10,080 bases of DNA. Origin: Planctomycetales bacterium. Lineage in GTDB: Bacteria > Planctomycetota > Planctomycetia > Isosphaerales > Isosphaeraceae. The notes under the pieces are model-generated. The model did not search any database, had not been told where the DNA came from, and was given only the letters and a program-made list of their open reading frames with translations. The position numbers were made by a program, and so were the translations under genes. Shown here one piece after another: positions 1 through 8,814 of the stretch (position 1 is the stretch's first letter; the number at the start of each line of letters is the position of its first letter). Where the stretch lies: the NCBI GenBank assembly GCA_027435495.1, contig DAHZZC010000903.1, positions 1 through 10,080 on the forward strand, in the 5' to 3' direction.

Positions 1-1
1 G

Positions 2-139
2 GCGCCCGGGCGGTGGACCCTCCGCCTGACCTACGACCCGGCCGACCTTCGCGAGGGGCTGGCCATCGCGATCGTCGGCTGGTCCGCCTGGGTCCTCTGC
101 GGACTGGCCGCCGCGCTCCGCCGCCGTCCCTCCGCTTGA
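2..139 (+). CDS. C-terminal end of a membrane protein (partial; possibly YfhO-like)
   Basis: An open frame enters from the left edge and stops at TGA 137-139. The 45 visible residues hold a short polar stretch (TLRLTYDPADLREG) followed by one hydrophobic segment of about 20 residues rich in Ala, Leu, Ile, Val and Trp, then a basic RRR tail. This is the expected shape of the last transmembrane helix of a polytopic inner-membrane protein with its C-terminus in the cytoplasm. The 'TYDPxxLxxG' lead-in just before a final helix resembles the ends of YfhO-type membrane proteins (large multi-spanning proteins linked to glycosylation), but that is a loose resemblance and the catalytic region is outside the window. 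Third codon positions are almost all G or C, which supports coding. It lies upstream of argC on the same strand, with a 92-nt gap that contains a likely argC promoter, so the two are probably not strictly co-transcribed. Confidence 0.6.
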   Translation, partial: APGRWTLRLTYDPADLREGLAIAIVGWSAWVLCGLAAALRRRPSA

Positions 140-162
140 AATCCGGGAAATCGCGATAAGAT
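136..162 (+). promoter_or_regulatory. candidate argC promoter
   Basis: A sigma70-like pair is seen: TTGAAA at 136-141 (5/6 match to the -35 consensus) and TAAGAT at 157-162 (4/6 to the -10), with a spacer of 15 nt, which is shorter than the ideal 17. The -35 box overlaps the TGA stop of the upstream gene. It is the only AT-leaning stretch between the two genes. Transcription from here would give a leader of about 60 nt before the argC ATG. This is inference from sequence alone. Confidence 0.35.
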
Positions 163-176
163 GAGGATCGAATCGT

Positions 177-193
177 CCCGCGGCCTTCGCGGG
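177..193 (+). other. GC-rich hairpin in the argC leader
   Basis: CCCGCG (177-182) and CGCGGG (188-193) form a perfect 6-bp stem with a 5-nt loop. The downstream sequence (ccgggttgtt) has only a weak T run, so this is a poor intrinsic terminator; it could end the upstream transcript or fold within the argC leader. No known riboswitch or ArgR-box pattern is recognised. Confidence 0.3.
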
Positions 194-217
194 CCGGGTT
201 GTTCGCTCCGCGAAGTC

Positions 218-224
218 GGGGGAG
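218..224 (+). promoter_or_regulatory. argC ribosome-binding site
   Basis: GGGGGAG lies 7 nt before the ATG at 232. This placement selects ATG 232 over the in-frame upstream TTG at 199, which would add 11 non-conserved residues. Confidence 0.6.
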
Positions 225-231
225 ATCATCG

Positions 232-1254
232 ATGTCGAGAACGGGCGTGGCGATCGTGGGAGCTTCGGGATATGCGGCGCGGGAATTGATCCGGCTCCTG
301 CTGAACCATCCGGCGGTGCGGATCGCGGCGGCCACGTCCCGGCAGGATGAGTCGCCTCGGTTAGAGACCCTCCACCCGAGCCTGGCGCGTCGGATCGACC
401 TGGCCTGCGAGCCGTTCGACGCCGACCGAATCGCCGAGAAGGCGTCGATCGCCTTCCTCGCGCTGCCGCACACGGCGAGCCTGGAAATCACGCCCGACCT
501 CCGCCGACGGGGCGTCCGGGTGATCGACCTGAGCGCCGATTACCGGCTGAAGGACGCCCAGGTCTACGCCGACTGGTACGGACACCCCCACACCGACGCC
601 GATGGCCTGAAGGCAGCCGTCTACGGCCTGCCCGAACTGTTCCGGGAGCGAATCCCGCTGGCCGACCTGATCGCCAACCCCGGCTGCTACACCTCCACCA
701 GCATCCTGGCACTGGCCCCGCTCGTCGCCGAGAACCTCATCGAGCGCCGGGGGATCGTGATCGATGCCAAGAGTGGCGTCTCGGGCGCGGGTCGATCGCC
801 GAAACAGCCTTATCATTTCCCCGAGTGCAACGAGAGCCTCTCGGCGTACGGGGTCGGCCGCCATCGCCACACGCCGGAAATCGACCAGGTGCTCACCGAG
901 GTCGGTTCGCCGGGCGATCCGGTGGAGGTGATTTTCACGCCGCACCTGGTCCCGATGGACCGCGGGATCTTCGCGACGATCTATGCCGTCCCGAAGGGGA
1001 CGGCCGTCGAGCACGACCTGATCGAGCTGTATCGGTCCTTCTATGCCAGAAGCCCGTTCGTCCGCGTGGTCGGTCATCTGCCATCGACCAAGGACTCGGC
1101 ACACACGAACTTCTGCGACATCACGGTTCGCGTGGTCCGCGGCCGAATCCTGGTGCTGGCCTGCCTGGACAACCTGATCAAGGGGGCGGCGGGAGTCGCG
1201 GTGCAGAACCTGAACCTGATGCTCGGCCACCCCGAGGAGACGGCCCTCCTCTAG
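232..1254 (+). CDS. argC: N-acetyl-gamma-glutamyl-phosphate reductase
   Basis: ArgC reduces N-acetylglutamyl 5-phosphate to the semialdehyde with NADPH, the third step of arginine (ornithine) synthesis in the cytoplasm. The 340-residue length fits the short bacterial form. Seen directly: an N-terminal Rossmann motif GASGYAARELIRLL (residues 10-23); the catalytic cysteine in NPGCYT (Cys152); the conserved SGVSGAGR loop after it; the HRHTPEI segment with the likely catalytic His213; FTPHLVPMDRGI; and the C-terminal KGAAGVAVQNLNLM that closes the NADP fold. The active-site loop reads CYTST where most family members have CYPTA or similar; the nucleophile is intact. The start is ATG 232 with a good ribosome-binding site. 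The gene stands without argJ, argB or argD next to it, so arginine genes are dispersed here. Its TAG stop overlaps that of the convergent PEP-CTERM gene. Function is very secure. Confidence 0.96.
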   Translation: MSRTGVAIVGASGYAARELIRLLLNHPAVRIAAATSRQDESPRLETLHPSLARRIDLACEPFDADRIAEKASIAFLALPHTASLEITPDLRRRGVRVIDLSADYRLKDAQVYADWYGHPHTDADGLKAAVYGLPELFRERIPLADLIANPGCYTSTSILALAPLVAENLIERRGIVIDAKSGVSGAGRSPKQPYHFPECNESLSAYGVGRHRHTPEIDQVLTEVGSPGDPVEVIFTPHLVPMDRGIFATIYAVPKGTAVEHDLIELYRSFYARSPFVRVVGHLPSTKDSAHTNFCDITVRVVRGRILVLACLDNLIKGAAGVAVQNLNLMLGHPEETALL

Positions 1255-2114
1255 CGGATGAAGAACGTCGGGTCCGTCACGACGTTTCCGGTCGGCCGAG
1301 GCCGGCGAAGCCGTCGGGCGCCGAACATTCCGGCCACGCCCAGGCCGAGCAGGACCAGCGAGCCCGGTTCGGGAACGCTCGAAATCGTGATCGTGGCGAG
1401 CAGGTCGCCGCTCGTCGGTACGTCCGAAATCGTGTAGCCGGCCGCCGTGGTCTTGCCGATGATCCCACCCAGGAAGTCCGACGCGGTTGGTTCGCTGAAA
1501 AGCGAGGTGATCGTCCCTCCGCTAATCTGCGTCCCGCTGCCAGGCGTCTGGCCGGCAATGAAGGTCAGGCCCGTCGTCAGGCTCTGGGCCTCGGTCCCGG
1601 AATCCCAGATGTTCGAGCCATAGATCGAGATGGTCATCGGACCCTTGAAGCTGCCGTCGGCGTTGAAAAGCGCCAGCGGCGTCGCGTTCCCGAGGAAAAA
1701 GTCGTTCGAGGGAACCACCATCCCGGCAAAGCTCAGGTAACGGTCGAGGGTCGGATTCGTCACGTCGATCGTCGTCGAATTCGACTGCCCAGGAAGAAAC
1801 TGGGGCAACGATTGGCCGGATTTCAAGGTCGTGTCGACACCGGCGTTCGCCGCCTCGAATTGCGCCGAGAGGGGCGCGGTATTGCCGAACTGTGCCAGCG
1901 TGGTGATCTGCGAACTGGCCGAGAGCCCCGGCGTGAACGCCGAGAACGAGCCGTCCTGGACGGCCAGCCAGATCGGAGCCAGGGTGAAGCCTCCGTTCGG
2001 CTGGTCGTTCGTCACCGTGACGCGGATCTCCCCGGCGAGGGCAGGCGCGGCCGTCAACGTCGCGGCGGCCAGAAGGGCCACCATCGCCGGGAAACGCGGA
2101 GTGAGACAGGTCAT
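1251..2114 (-). CDS. secreted spondin-domain protein with PEP-CTERM sorting signal
   Basis: The 287-residue product starts with a Sec signal peptide: Arg7 near the N-terminus, a hydrophobic core at about residues 11-23, and an APALA-G cleavage site after Ala27. Residues ~29-190 match the Spondin_N pattern known from bacterial PEP-CTERM proteins: an IRVTVTN beta strand, PIWLAVQDGSFSAF, LAQFGNTAPLS, MVVPSNDFFLGN and IYGSNIWDSGTE. The C-terminus has VPEP (247-250), a hydrophobic helix, and a basic RRLRR cluster, the tripartite PEP-CTERM signal recognised by an exosortase. Expected location is the cell envelope or outside; the ligand is unknown. A 16-residue tail follows the basic cluster, longer than usual, and ends at a stop shared with argC's on the opposite strand. 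The start ATG at 2114 has GGAG 10 nt upstream. No exosortase gene is in the window. Domain and sorting call are firm; biological role is unknown. Confidence 0.9.
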   Translation of the reverse strand: MTCLTPRFPAMVALLAAATLTAAPALAGEIRVTVTNDQPNGGFTLAPIWLAVQDGSFSAFTPGLSASSQITTLAQFGNTAPLSAQFEAANAGVDTTLKSGQSLPQFLPGQSNSTTIDVTNPTLDRYLSFAGMVVPSNDFFLGNATPLALFNADGSFKGPMTISIYGSNIWDSGTEAQSLTTGLTFIAGQTPGSGTQISGGTITSLFSEPTASDFLGGIIGKTTAAGYTISDVPTSGDLLATITISSVPEPGSLVLLGLGVAGMFGARRLRRPRPTGNVVTDPTFFIR

Positions 2115-2164
2115 TGGTCAATCGCTCCATGAAGGGGTGCAGGACCGAGACTCTTCAGCGGGCC

Positions 2165-2178
2165 GGACGATCGCGTCC
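2165..2178 (-). other. small dyad in the PEP-CTERM gene leader
   Basis: GGACG-ATCG-CGTCC forms a 5-bp stem (6 bp with the flanking C2164/G2179) about 50 nt upstream of the PEP-CTERM start. It could be an operator or leader hairpin; in DNA this GC-rich it may also be chance. No clear -35/-10 pair was found for this gene. Confidence 0.2.
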
Positions 2179-2351
2179 GACGGAGAGTTGGTCGCAAGGA
2201 GCGCCTCCGCGTTACAGTCCGCCATCCAATTTCCCTCTCGGCACTTCCGATGATCCTCCATCGGGGAATCCCGCCCCGACAGGCTCCCGGCGATCCATCC
2301 GGGCGAGAACTGCTTCGGAGATCCCCCTCGTTCCGCGCCGCGGGCGGATGC

Positions 2352-2380
2352 TTGACGATCCGGCCGCGAATCGATAACGT
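2352..2380 (+). promoter_or_regulatory. candidate ppdK promoter
   Basis: TTGACG (2352-2357, 5/6 match to the -35 box) is followed after exactly 17 nt by TAACGT (2375-2380), which keeps the key T, A and final T of the -10 box but matches only 3/6. It sits in the most AT-rich patch of the region. Predicted transcription would begin near 2387, giving a leader of about 125-130 nt. Confidence 0.4.
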
Positions 2381-2382
2381 TC

Positions 2383-2395
2383 GGTATTCCATACC
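2383..2395 (+). promoter_or_regulatory. dyad at the predicted ppdK start point (possible operator)
   Basis: GGTAT-TCC-ATACC is a perfect 5-bp inverted repeat with a 3-nt centre, placed immediately after the candidate -10 box where a repressor dimer could block initiation. Being AT-containing, it stands out from the GC-rich background. No regulator family is assigned. Confidence 0.3.
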
Positions 2396-2498
2396 ATTAG
2401 GAGCGATCGCAACCGGAGCGGTCGTCCTCGCCCGGTCGTGCGCCAGGGCGGGGCCCCAGATCGAGACTCATCGCAGGCGGTACGGCTCGAACGGCACC

Positions 2499-2503
2499 AG
2501 GAG
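2499..2503 (+). promoter_or_regulatory. ppdK ribosome-binding site
   Basis: AGGAG is the only good Shine-Dalgarno match near the ATG at 2516. The 12-nt spacer is longer than ideal. It nevertheless supports ATG 2516, because the upstream in-frame GTG at 2438 would add 26 residues unlike any PPDK N-terminus. Confidence 0.5.
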
Positions 2504-2515
2504 TTAGCGACACCG

Positions 2516-5191
<2,676 letters not shown>

Positions 5192-5206
5192 GTGAGGAAG
5201 ACCAGA

Positions 5207-5296
5207 GACTTTTGTAGGAGGGGGCTCCAGCCCCCGAACCGGCCGTGGGATCAGGTGCTGCGTGGATCGTCGGCTGGAGCCGGCTCCTACAAAAGA
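5207..5296 (+). repeat. REP-like composite repeat, copy A (90 bp)
   Basis: The ends are an 11-bp perfect inverted repeat: TTTTGTAGGAG (5210-5220) and CTCCTACAAAA (5284-5294). The inverted match extends inward to about 25 nt with two mismatches. Each end is itself a hairpin: GGGGGCT-CC-AGCCCCC on the left and a CGGCTGGAGCCGG palindrome on the right. A spacer of about 35 nt joins them, giving a head-to-head pair as in bacterial interspersed mosaic elements. Confidence 0.85.
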
Positions 5297-5315
5297 GAAT
5301 TCGACCATATCGTGG

Positions 5316-5405
5316 GACTTTTGTAGGAGGGGGCTCCAGCCCCCGAATCGGCCGTGGGATCAGGTGCTGCGTGGATCGCCGGCTGGAGCCGGCTCCTGCA
5401 AAAGA
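5316..5405 (+). repeat. REP-like composite repeat, copy B (90 bp)
   Basis: This is a second copy of the unit at 5207, 109 bp downstream, with 3 differences in 90 positions (C/T at 5348, T/C at 5379, A/G at 5398). The last change breaks one base pair of the terminal inverted repeat (CTCCTGCAAAA, 5393-5403). A 19-nt unique spacer (5297-5315) separates the copies. Confidence 0.85.
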
Positions 5406-5406
5406 T

Positions 5407-5463
5407 GGACCCGGCCGTAGATCGCCGGCTGGAGCCGGCTCCTGCAAAAGAAGGACCCGGCCG
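5407..5463 (+). repeat. truncated third copy of the repeat with flanking 11-bp direct repeats
   Basis: Positions 5420-5451 are identical over 32 nt to the right arm of copy B (5374-5405). The left palindrome is missing, and 18 nt between CGGCCGT and GATCGCC in copy B are reduced to a single A. GGACCCGGCCG occurs at 5407-5417 and again at 5453-5463, bracketing the fragment as an 11-bp direct repeat with a 46-nt period. Confidence 0.75.
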
Positions 5464-5472
5464 GAGCCAGTC

Positions 5473-5491
5473 GTGGCGGGCGGATCGCCAC
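5473..5491 (+). repeat. hairpin, 6-bp stem
   Basis: GTGGCG (5473-5478) pairs with CGCCAC (5486-5491) around a 7-nt loop. It lies between the truncated REP-like copy and the longer hairpin at 5497 and is unrelated in sequence to either. Confidence 0.45.
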
Positions 5492-5496
5492 GGTTT

Positions 5497-5530
5497 GTAG
5501 GGTGGGCACCGCCAGCGATGCCCACCCTAC
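5497..5530 (+). repeat. GTAGGGTGGGCA palindrome (12-bp perfect stem)
   Basis: GTAGGGTGGGCA (5497-5508) and TGCCCACCCTAC (5519-5530) form a perfect 12-bp stem around a 10-nt loop. The sequence resembles a widespread intergenic palindrome type with a GTAGGGTGGGCA core; that resemblance is from memory. It ends 26 nt beyond the stop of the glycosyltransferase on the opposite strand and could shield the 3' ends of both convergent transcripts. Confidence 0.75.
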
Positions 5531-5556
5531 CTGAGAGTGGCCGCGCGACCCATCGA

Positions 5557-8500
5557 TCAGGCCGGATACCCCGACCGGCTCCGCGCCCCGGTACGCTGCG
5601 ACCGACGCGAGGCCGCGTCGGCGAACCACTTCCGACCGCGAGCGCCTGGCCCCTGTCCCGCACCTTCGCTCGCCGGGAACATCGGCGCGCTCTCGGCCGC
5701 CGCGAGGATCACGCGCAAGTACAGGTCGTTCATCCTCGCGTCATCGGCGAGGCTTCCAAGCACCTGCGGCGAGCGCTCGGCCATCGACCGGCGGAGCTCG
5801 GCATCCCGAACGAGGTCGGTCAAATGCCCGGCCATCGCGGCGATGTCCCCCGGCCGGTAGATCCGGGCGTTGACGTCGGGATGGACCTGCTCGGCGATCC
5901 CAAACACGGGCGTCGTGACGATCGGCAACCCGGCCGCCATCGCCTCCATCGTCACCAGCGGATAGCTCTCAACCCGCGACGAGCAACAAAAAACGTCCGC
6001 CGCCCGCCAGAAGCCCAGTGTGTCGCCCGTCTCGGGGACGATCGTGAACCGATCGCGACGCCCTTCCGGCAGGCCCGCCGCCATCGCGACCATCCGCCGG
6101 CTATACGGGATGCTCTCGCGCGCCCCGACGACGAAACATCGCATCCGACGCGCGACTTCCTCCGGCAGCGCGGCGAAGGCGCGAATCAAATCGTGCTGCC
6201 CCTTCCGCTCGCAGACCGTCCCCATCAGCAGGACGCAAACCTCATCCTCGCCGATCCCCAGCCCGCGCCGGGCCTCGTCGCGATCGACGCTCTGGAACTG
6301 CTGGACCAGCTTCGGTACGTCGTGCGCATACCGGATCAGACCGAAGTTCCGGCTGGTGTCGAGCGCCTTCCAGACCTGTAACGAACTTACCGCCGAGAAG
6401 ATCACCCGATACGGATTCGCCAGACACCCGAGCGCCGCTGCGGCGAGATCCGTCGGCAGGTCGTCGAAGCTCGATGGCCAGGGCTCGCTCTCGTGGACAC
6501 TCCAGACCGACGCGATCCCCGCCCGCCGCGCCGCCTCGATCGCCCAGAATGTTCGAAGTGTGTTGGCGTGAACAACCTCGAATCCACGCTCCGCGATCCA
6601 GCCGCCGAGCCGGGCCGTCTGCTCGCGATACAGATCCATTCGCGGCTCGCCAACGGTGATCCCGGCCAGGTCGGGCTCGACCCGGATCGGAATGCCGAGT
6701 TCCTCGTATTCCGATCGTAGTGGTCCGTCGAGCGGGCTGAGAACCTCGACCTTCACCCGGCCAGTCGCTTGGAGCCGGCGGACGATCTCCAGCTCGATCC
6801 GGGGCGCGCCCTCCCAGTTGAGGTTGTGCGTCACGGCGAGCATCGGCACCGGCCCATGACGCCGACCGACCGGGACGACCGTGGGCCTCGGATGGAACTC
6901 CTCGCTCTCGGGGTCGAGGTGCGGGCTGAAGTACGGATCGACCCTCCGCCCGTGAATCCGGCGGTACGCGGCCATCTCGCGGGGGTCGCCCGACTTCCCG
7001 CGCGAGGCTCCCTCGTGATGGTACAACTCGGCCTCGGCGCAGTAGACCACGCGATGGCCGGCGTCTCGGAGCCGGTGGCCGTAATCGACGTCGTTGTACG
7101 CAACGGCGAATCGCGCCTCGTCGAACCCGCCCATCTCAAGAAACAATTTCCGGGGCGTGAGCATGCAGGCGGCGGTGACGGCTGCGACGTCTCGGGTCAC
7201 GCGAGACTGGTTCAGGTGTCCGGGATCCCACCACGGAACAGACTTGAATGCGTGCCCGGCGACACCCTCTGGGATACCCTGAACGATCCCCGCGTGCTGA
7301 ACCCGGCGATCGGGGAAGAGCAACCGGGCGCCGACCGCGCCCACTCCCTCAAGCCGGGACCACCCCACCATCTGGCTCAGCCATCGCGGCTCGATCACTT
7401 CGGTATCGTCGTTGAGGAAGACGAGCAGATCCTCATCGACCATCGACGCCGCGGTGTTGTTGATCGCCGCGAAGCTGAACCGGCCCTCGGGGTTGGGAAT
7501 TCGCAAGACGCGGTGCGGCTGCGCGGCGAGGTATTCGAGCGTCCCGGGATCGTCGCTCTCGTTGTCGAGAATGTAGATCCGATAGTTTTGATAGGTTGTC
7601 TTCGCGAGCGAGTCAACGGCGACCTTGAGCCGGGCGCCCTGGTTCCGGCTGGGGATCAAGATGGCGGCCGAGGGACCGACATCGGGCATGATCGGACGGA
7701 AGATTGCGCAGCCGGCGCGGAGGGCCCAGTCGGGCTGTTCGACCGTGCAATCGGCGATCCCTCGACGGTGAAACGCCTGCTCGACGGCAAGCCGTCCAGC
7801 CTCGAAACTCGCGGGCTTGCAGTGGCCCGAGAGCGCGGTCGAGCCGGGGACGATCCGCCAGTGATAAAGAATCTGGGGAATGTGCCCGACCTCGCGTGCG
7901 ACCTCGGAGGCCCGGAGCCAGAAGTCGTGGTCCTGCGACCCCTCGAACCCGAGCCGCATCCCGCCCGCCCGATGGTAAAGCTCGCGGCGGACGGCCGTCA
8001 GGTGGGCCGTGTAGCAAAACGCGAGGAGTAATTCCGGCGACCAGTCGGGCTTGAATTGCGGTGAGTGCCGGCGGCCGTCGAGGTCGATCTTGTCGTCGTC
8101 GGTGTAAAGCAGATCGACCTCGGGATGGTCGTCGAGGTAGACCGACAAATGGGCGAGGGCGTCGGGGTGCAGGGCGTCGTCGTGGTCGAGCAGGACGAGG
8201 AACTCGCCCCGGGCCGCCCTGGCGGCGTCGTTCGTTGCGGCCGAGATGTTCCCGTTCTGGGACCGATGGACGGGTCGAATCCGATGGTCCTTCACCGCCC
8301 AGTACGCCAGCTCGTCGCGGACGCTGGGGTTGGGGCTCGCGTCGTCGACGAGGACAAGTTCCCAGTCGTCGACGGCCTGGGCGAGCACGCTCTGAATCAT
8401 CGCGCGGAAGGCGTCGAGCGGAGGGTTGTAGACCGGGACGAGAATGGAGAACCGGGGCGTGTTTCCGGCCGCCCTGCGCGCGGCGTCGAGATTCCGCCTT

Positions 8501-8778
8501 CGCCTGGGGTTCTCGCGGTTGATGCGCTGCCAGGCCTCATAAGGGTCGAGCGTGGGCGGTGGTGTGAAGTAGGCGCAACGATCGGGTCCGAACCGGGCGA
8601 GCAGGGAGCGGCCCTTCCCGGCGAGCTTTCGCCGGAGCTTGCGCGTGGCCCTCGCCATTGCGGCGGAAAATCCGTCGGATTGGGCGATCTCGACGAATCG
8701 AGACCGGGCTCGGTCGATCCGTGCCCGAAGGATGGCGAGTCGGTTCGGCTTTGCTTCCTGCCAGTCGTCGGGAATCAT
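5557..8778 (-). CDS. three-module glycosyltransferase (GT2-GT2-GT4)
   Basis: The 1,073-residue product carries three transferase modules. After a basic N-terminal region, the first GT2 (GT-A) module covers ~109-345, with FSILVPVYN, the metal-binding DHDD (198-201) and a QDHDFWLRA acceptor-site segment. The second GT2 module covers ~370-605, with ILIPSRNQG, NDD (456-458) and YHHEGASRG. The C-terminal GT4 (GT-B) module covers ~645-1027, with GTVCERKGQHDL and the EX7E motif ESYPLVTME (Glu937, Glu945). A short Arg/Ser-rich tail follows. There is no signal peptide or clear membrane helix, so it probably acts at the cytoplasmic side, building a surface or O-antigen-type glycan; sugar specificity cannot be told. 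Start ATG 8778 is preferred because GAGGTG lies 9 nt upstream; a GTG at 8952 would add 58 poorly structured residues. It follows another GT4 gene on the same strand. Confidence 0.9.
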   Translation of the reverse strand: MIPDDWQEAKPNRLAILRARIDRARSRFVEIAQSDGFSAAMARATRKLRRKLAGKGRSLLARFGPDRCAYFTPPPTLDPYEAWQRINRENPRRRRNLDAARRAAGNTPRFSILVPVYNPPLDAFRAMIQSVLAQAVDDWELVLVDDASPNPSVRDELAYWAVKDHRIRPVHRSQNGNISAATNDAARAARGEFLVLLDHDDALHPDALAHLSVYLDDHPEVDLLYTDDDKIDLDGRRHSPQFKPDWSPELLLAFCYTAHLTAVRRELYHRAGGMRLGFEGSQDHDFWLRASEVAREVGHIPQILYHWRIVPGSTALSGHCKPASFEAGRLAVEQAFHRRGIADCTVEQPDWALRAGCAIFRPIMPDVGPSAAILIPSRNQGARLKVAVDSLAKTTYQNYRIYILDNESDDPGTLEYLAAQPHRVLRIPNPEGRFSFAAINNTAASMVDEDLLVFLNDDTEVIEPRWLSQMVGWSRLEGVGAVGARLLFPDRRVQHAGIVQGIPEGVAGHAFKSVPWWDPGHLNQSRVTRDVAAVTAACMLTPRKLFLEMGGFDEARFAVAYNDVDYGHRLRDAGHRVVYCAEAELYHHEGASRGKSGDPREMAAYRRIHGRRVDPYFSPHLDPESEEFHPRPTVVPVGRRHGPVPMLAVTHNLNWEGAPRIELEIVRRLQATGRVKVEVLSPLDGPLRSEYEELGIPIRVEPDLAGITVGEPRMDLYREQTARLGGWIAERGFEVVHANTLRTFWAIEAARRAGIASVWSVHESEPWPSSFDDLPTDLAAAALGCLANPYRVIFSAVSSLQVWKALDTSRNFGLIRYAHDVPKLVQQFQSVDRDEARRGLGIGEDEVCVLLMGTVCERKGQHDLIRAFAALPEEVARRMRCFVVGARESIPYSRRMVAMAAGLPEGRRDRFTIVPETGDTLGFWRAADVFCCSSRVESYPLVTMEAMAAGLPIVTTPVFGIAEQVHPDVNARIYRPGDIAAMAGHLTDLVRDAELRRSMAERSPQVLGSLADDARMNDLYLRVILAAAESAPMFPASEGAGQGPGARGRKWFADAASRRSQRTGARSRSGYPA

Positions 8779-8787
8779 GGGCGACCG

Positions 8788-8793
8788 CACCTC
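8788..8793 (-). promoter_or_regulatory. ribosome-binding site of the GT2-GT2-GT4 gene
   Basis: On the minus strand GAGGTG precedes ATG 8778 by 9 nt. This decides in favour of the ATG over the upstream in-frame GTG at 8952, whose nearest purine-rich motif (GAGG) is 12 nt away. Confidence 0.5.
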
Positions 8794-8814
8794 GCTCCAT
8801 CGGAATTCGATCGG

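Larger units (their letters stand above)
2115..2515. other. divergent intergenic region, no gene seen
   Basis: These 401 bases separate the start codons of the PEP-CTERM gene (- strand) and ppdK (+ strand). Short open frames cross it on both strands but none has a convincing ribosome-binding site, recognisable motif or coherent composition. What it holds is regulatory: a candidate ppdK promoter (2352-2380), a dyad (2383-2395), a leader of about 125 nt for ppdK, and a small dyad (2165-2178) on the PEP-CTERM side. Confidence 0.6.
5192..5556. other. convergent intergenic region filled with palindromic repeats
   Basis: These 365 bases lie between the stop of ppdK and the stop of the opposing glycosyltransferase. 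Almost all of it is built from palindromic modules, listed separately: two near-identical 90-bp units, a truncated copy, a 6-bp-stem hairpin and a 12-bp-stem hairpin of different sequence. Open frames here are translations of the repeats and are not accepted as genes. No T-rich intrinsic terminator is seen, though transcripts from either side would fold strongly. Confidence 0.8.

Noticed and set aside
199..231. TTG 199 as the argC start
   Set aside because: It lacks a ribosome-binding site, and the extra 11 residues precede the normal ArgC N-terminus; ATG 232 has GGGGGAG at 7 nt.
361..1230. 289-codon minus-strand open frame inside argC
   Set aside because: It is fully antisense to a well-supported argC, with no motifs.
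825..2132. 435-codon plus-strand open frame across argC and the PEP-CTERM gene
   Set aside because: It spans two real genes in wrong frames and is dominated by Arg, Gly, Pro and Ala; no domain is recognisable.
2438..2515. GTG 2438 as the ppdK start
   Set aside because: The added 26 residues are unlike PPDK N-termini; ATG 2516 gives the typical KYVYSFGGG start.
5207..5451. CRISPR array
   Set aside because: The units are 90 bp, self-palindromic, only two and a half copies, with unequal spacers and no cas genes.
5207..5530. Classical rho-independent terminator for ppdK or the glycosyltransferase
   Set aside because: Strong hairpins exist but none is followed by a T run in either direction.
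6769..8031. 420-codon plus-strand open frame inside the large glycosyltransferase
   Set aside because: It is antisense to conserved GT2 modules and has low-complexity composition.
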